Of a stretch of DNA of 21,271 nucleotides, positions 19,058 through 21,271 are shown piece after piece. The notes under the pieces are model-generated. The model was not told the DNA's origin. It did no database searches and saw only the letters and a program-made list of their open reading frames with translations. Numbering within the stretch: position 1 is the stretch's first letter; every line of letters starts with the position of its first letter. This stretch comes from Neonectria sp. B-13 (lineage: Eukaryota; Ascomycota; Sordariomycetes; Hypocreales; Nectriaceae): positions 5,310 through 26,580 of the forward strand of contig NOKP01000095.1 in NCBI GenBank assembly GCA_002682825.1, written 5' to 3'. Position numbers and translations under genes: made by a program.

Positions 19058-20003
19058 TAGAACTAGAAAGTCCTTAGCTATTAGCTTACTAAAGGTACTA
19101 TTTATTTCTTTAAGCTCTAAGGGAAGAGTTCTTAGTTTATTCTTATATCTTTATTTAGTATACTTATTAGCTACTTATTTAGTAATAGTATACTATAAAT
19201 ATATATTATAAAGGCTTTCTTACTATTTTTAATTAGCTTTTTTATAAAGATCTTTAGATTTATTAAAGTAATTAGCTTATAACTCTATAAGTATATATAA
19301 GTATTAATTAGTATACCTTTTTTACTTATTAAGTCTAATAATAAGAGAAGATTATTAGTTCTAATAGAATATTATACTTTAGTAAATAGTTATTAGATCT
19401 TCTAAGAGTATTCTTAAGAATTAATTAAAAAGAATATTAATTAGTAAACTTATAATATATAAGTAATAGTTCTATTAAAGCTAGTAAGACTTAGTACCTT
19501 TTAGTCCTTTAGTACTTTAAGGCTTAATTCTTTAATTAGTCTTATATTAATAATATTAATCTAAGTATAAGTATTTATATTTACTTAGACTATTTACTCT
19601 TTATATATTTAAAGGATAATTATTTAATCTTAAATAATCTATTTAATAGGTATTATTCTTAGCTTTAGTACTAAGGTTTTAAAGATAACTTTAGTACTTA
19701 CTTATTTCCTAATAAGTCTATATTCTTAATATAATTATTAATTAATTATATTTAAACTTTCTTCTTAGGATAGTTTCCTTTAGTACTTTAGCTTTATAAC
19801 TATTAAAAGAGCTTATAGTCTATAGATATATATCCTATTTTATTATAATTATAATACTTAATACTAAATAGAGCACTTTTACTGTATATTTAGTAATCTT
19901 ATAGTCTTTAGGTAGTAAAAGTATTCCTAGGATATAATAGTCTAAGGCTTTATAAGCTATCTTTATTTAATAAGAAGCTATAGTATTTAAACTATCTATC
20001 TTA
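19058..20003 (-). pseudogene. Mirror copy of gag/protease region, remnant 1
   Basis: Reverse complement of 1269-2214. It is as unresolved as the left copy. Confidence 0.4.
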
Positions 20004-20011
20004 GCTCTAAT

Positions 20012-20692
20012 TAGGGTTGTGAAATTAGTTAGTCTGGACTAACTAAATACTAGTTTTTCTAGTATTTAGTTAGTCCAGACTAATTAGAATTAGTATTTAG
20101 TTAGTACAGGCCTGGACTAGTACTAACTAATTTATAACTAGTATTTATTTAGTCCAGGCCTGTACTAGTACTAACTAATTTACTAGTCCAGTCTGGACTA
20201 ATTGTAATTAGAGTGGGGCTATTAAATATAGGAAATCTAATTATTTAATTATAATATAAATATAGCTAATTAGACTATATAATATACTTTATAAGGATAT
20301 TAAGAATAAGCTTATAGCTATTTTCAATAATTAAATATAGGCTATTTAAAGACCTAAATATTTGTATATTACTAAATTCTTATACTAATTAATTATTTAA
20401 GAAATCTATTTCTAGCTAGAAATAGGTTTTAAAAAGAGCTCTATTTTATAAGCTATTTTATAGCTTAATTTAAATTTCTAGGTCTCATAAATTAGTACAG
20501 GCCTGGACTAGTACTAATACTAATTTCTATTTAGTTAGTCCAGGCCTGGACTAGTACTAGTACTAATTTTCAATTAGTTAGTCCACCCTTGGACTAATAC
20601 TAGTCTTAATGGACTAAGTACTAACTAAATACTAACTAATTTAAATTAGTATTTAGTTAGTCCATTTTGGACTAACTAATTTCACAACCCTA
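20012..20692. mobile_element. Mirror copy of the hAT-type element
   Basis: Reverse complement of 580-1260. Target duplications are GCTCTAAT at 20004-20011 and 20693-20700. Identity of both the element and its flanks with the left copy shows that it was duplicated together with the arm and did not insert twice. Confidence 0.8.
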
Positions 20693-20740
20693 GCTCTAAT
20701 AGTTTAATATTACCTTTTTAGGTTCCTTCTACTCTTTATT

Positions 20741-20944
20741 TAGATATAATAGTCCTTGGTAGCACACACCTAGAGAAGGGGCTAAAGGTTAAACAGTATA
20801 AAAGAAAACAGAAAAAACAACAGTATAATAGGCTTAATACCCAAGCCCAAGGCAACAATGACTCAAGGAGATAAAAGTTTCTGCTGTAAAGTTCAGCGCA
20901 ATCGCGGATAAGCAGAAACAGTAGTCCAAACAGTAGTTTCAACA
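20741..20944 (-). repeat. Mirror copy of LTR A
   Basis: Reverse complement of 328-531, equally well preserved, with CpG retained (CGCAATCGCGG near 20895-20907). Confidence 0.7.
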
Positions 20945-20947
20945 GTG

Positions 20948-21019
20948 ATAGAATATATCTATATAGTTCTTAAGAGGCTATAATAGACTAAACTATTTAT
21001 AAAGCTATTAAAATATATA
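20948..21019 (+). pseudogene. Mirror copy of the RT scrap
   Basis: Reverse complement of 253-324. Here the RT-like reading is on the plus strand, opposite to the gypsy remnants of this arm. Confidence 0.7.
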
Positions 21020-21271
21020 ACGTAGTTCATCACTAACTCGGCCACATCACTAACTCGGCCACTTCTTATCACACCTTAAAGCCTGTTTTTCAAAAAGGCA
21101 TATAAAATTCAAACTTTAGCTAAAACTTTAAAAGTTTTAATATAGTATTTTTTACTATTAGAATATATTGTATTTAATTTTCTAGAAATTCTAGACTTAT
21201 AGTTCTTTCCACATAGGAAAAGTGGGGCTTAGATAAGCACCTTTTTCAATTTAGCCATATTAGAGACTAGT
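21020..21271. other. Mirror copy of the unassigned outer segment
   Basis: Reverse complement of 1-252, with the same small hairpins and tandem pair. It ends the window at ACTAGT, the same palindromic hexamer that opens it. Confidence 0.5.
21029..21062. repeat. Mirror copy of the 17-bp tandem pair
   Basis: Two exact copies of ATCACTAACTCGGCCAC, the complement of the unit at 210-243. Confidence 0.9.

Larger units (their letters stand above)
14842..20003 (-). mobile_element. Mirror copy of Ty3/gypsy remnant 1
   Basis: Reverse complement of 1269-6430, with the same interruption by solo LTR B (16430-17454) and the same stops and frame changes. Confidence 0.8.
10786..21271 (-). repeat. Right arm of the 10.5-kb inverted repeat
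   Basis: This is the reverse complement of 1-10486 over its full length, so every left-arm feature recurs here on the opposite strand at 21272 minus its coordinate. The arm begins at the base right after the hAT terminus CCCTG (10781-10785) and ends at the last base of the window. No private substitution was seen in either arm. This is surprising for DNA that is otherwise heavily mutated. Confidence 0.98.

Noticed and set aside
1..21271. Bacterial, phage or plasmid origin, CRISPR array or defence island
   Set aside because: There is no open gene of useful length, no operon spacing, ribosome sites or regularly spaced repeats. The content is fungal-type retroelements with RIP signature.

Overview
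The window is repeat-derived, A+T-rich eukaryotic DNA. It most likely comes from a heterochromatic block of a filamentous ascomycete that has undergone repeat-induced point mutation (RIP). Outside a few islands, CpA, TpG and CpG are nearly absent and TpA is dominant. Former Gln and Trp codons read as TAA/TAG, and paired repeat copies differ by transitions only. I see no intact gene, rRNA, tRNA, CRISPR array, operon signal or other prokaryote-type element.

The main structural fact is a giant inverted repeat. Base i pairs with base 21272-i, so positions 1-10486 are the reverse complement of 10786-21271. I found no mismatch in any of the many segments compared. The two arms meet at a 100-N gap (10487-10586) followed by 199 bp (10587-10785) of a hAT-type DNA transposon end. 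The window starts and stops exactly at the arm ends, so it is probably a complete scaffold. That makes a false join of a contig to its own copy a serious alternative to a real palindrome.

Left arm, outer end to centre: (a) 1-252, a lightly mutated unassigned segment with a 17-bp tandem duplication; (b) 253-324, an antisense scrap of a Ty3/gypsy reverse transcriptase; (c) 328-531, a well-preserved 204-bp LTR-like sequence; (d) 580-1260, a non-autonomous hAT element with CAGGG-type ends and an 8-bp target duplication; (e) 1269-6430, Ty3/gypsy remnant 1, a chromovirus with remnants of protease region, RT, RNase H, integrase, GPY/F and chromodomain, split by a RIP-mutated solo LTR (3818-4842) that itself carries an about 820-bp insertion with an unidentified antisense coding remnant; (f) 6431-10486, Ty3/gypsy remnant 2 of a different family, with gag, protease, RT, RNase H and integrase N-terminus, cut off at the centre. 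The right arm repeats all of this in mirror image.

Nothing here is likely to work as a protein. RT catalytic aspartates have become asparagine, the Gag zinc-knuckle ligands CCHC read as YYYY, and the chromodomain tryptophans have become stops. The points of interest are the palindrome, its boundary falling exactly on a hAT terminus, the layered order of insertions shown by how mutated each layer is, and the unidentified cargo inside the solo LTR.
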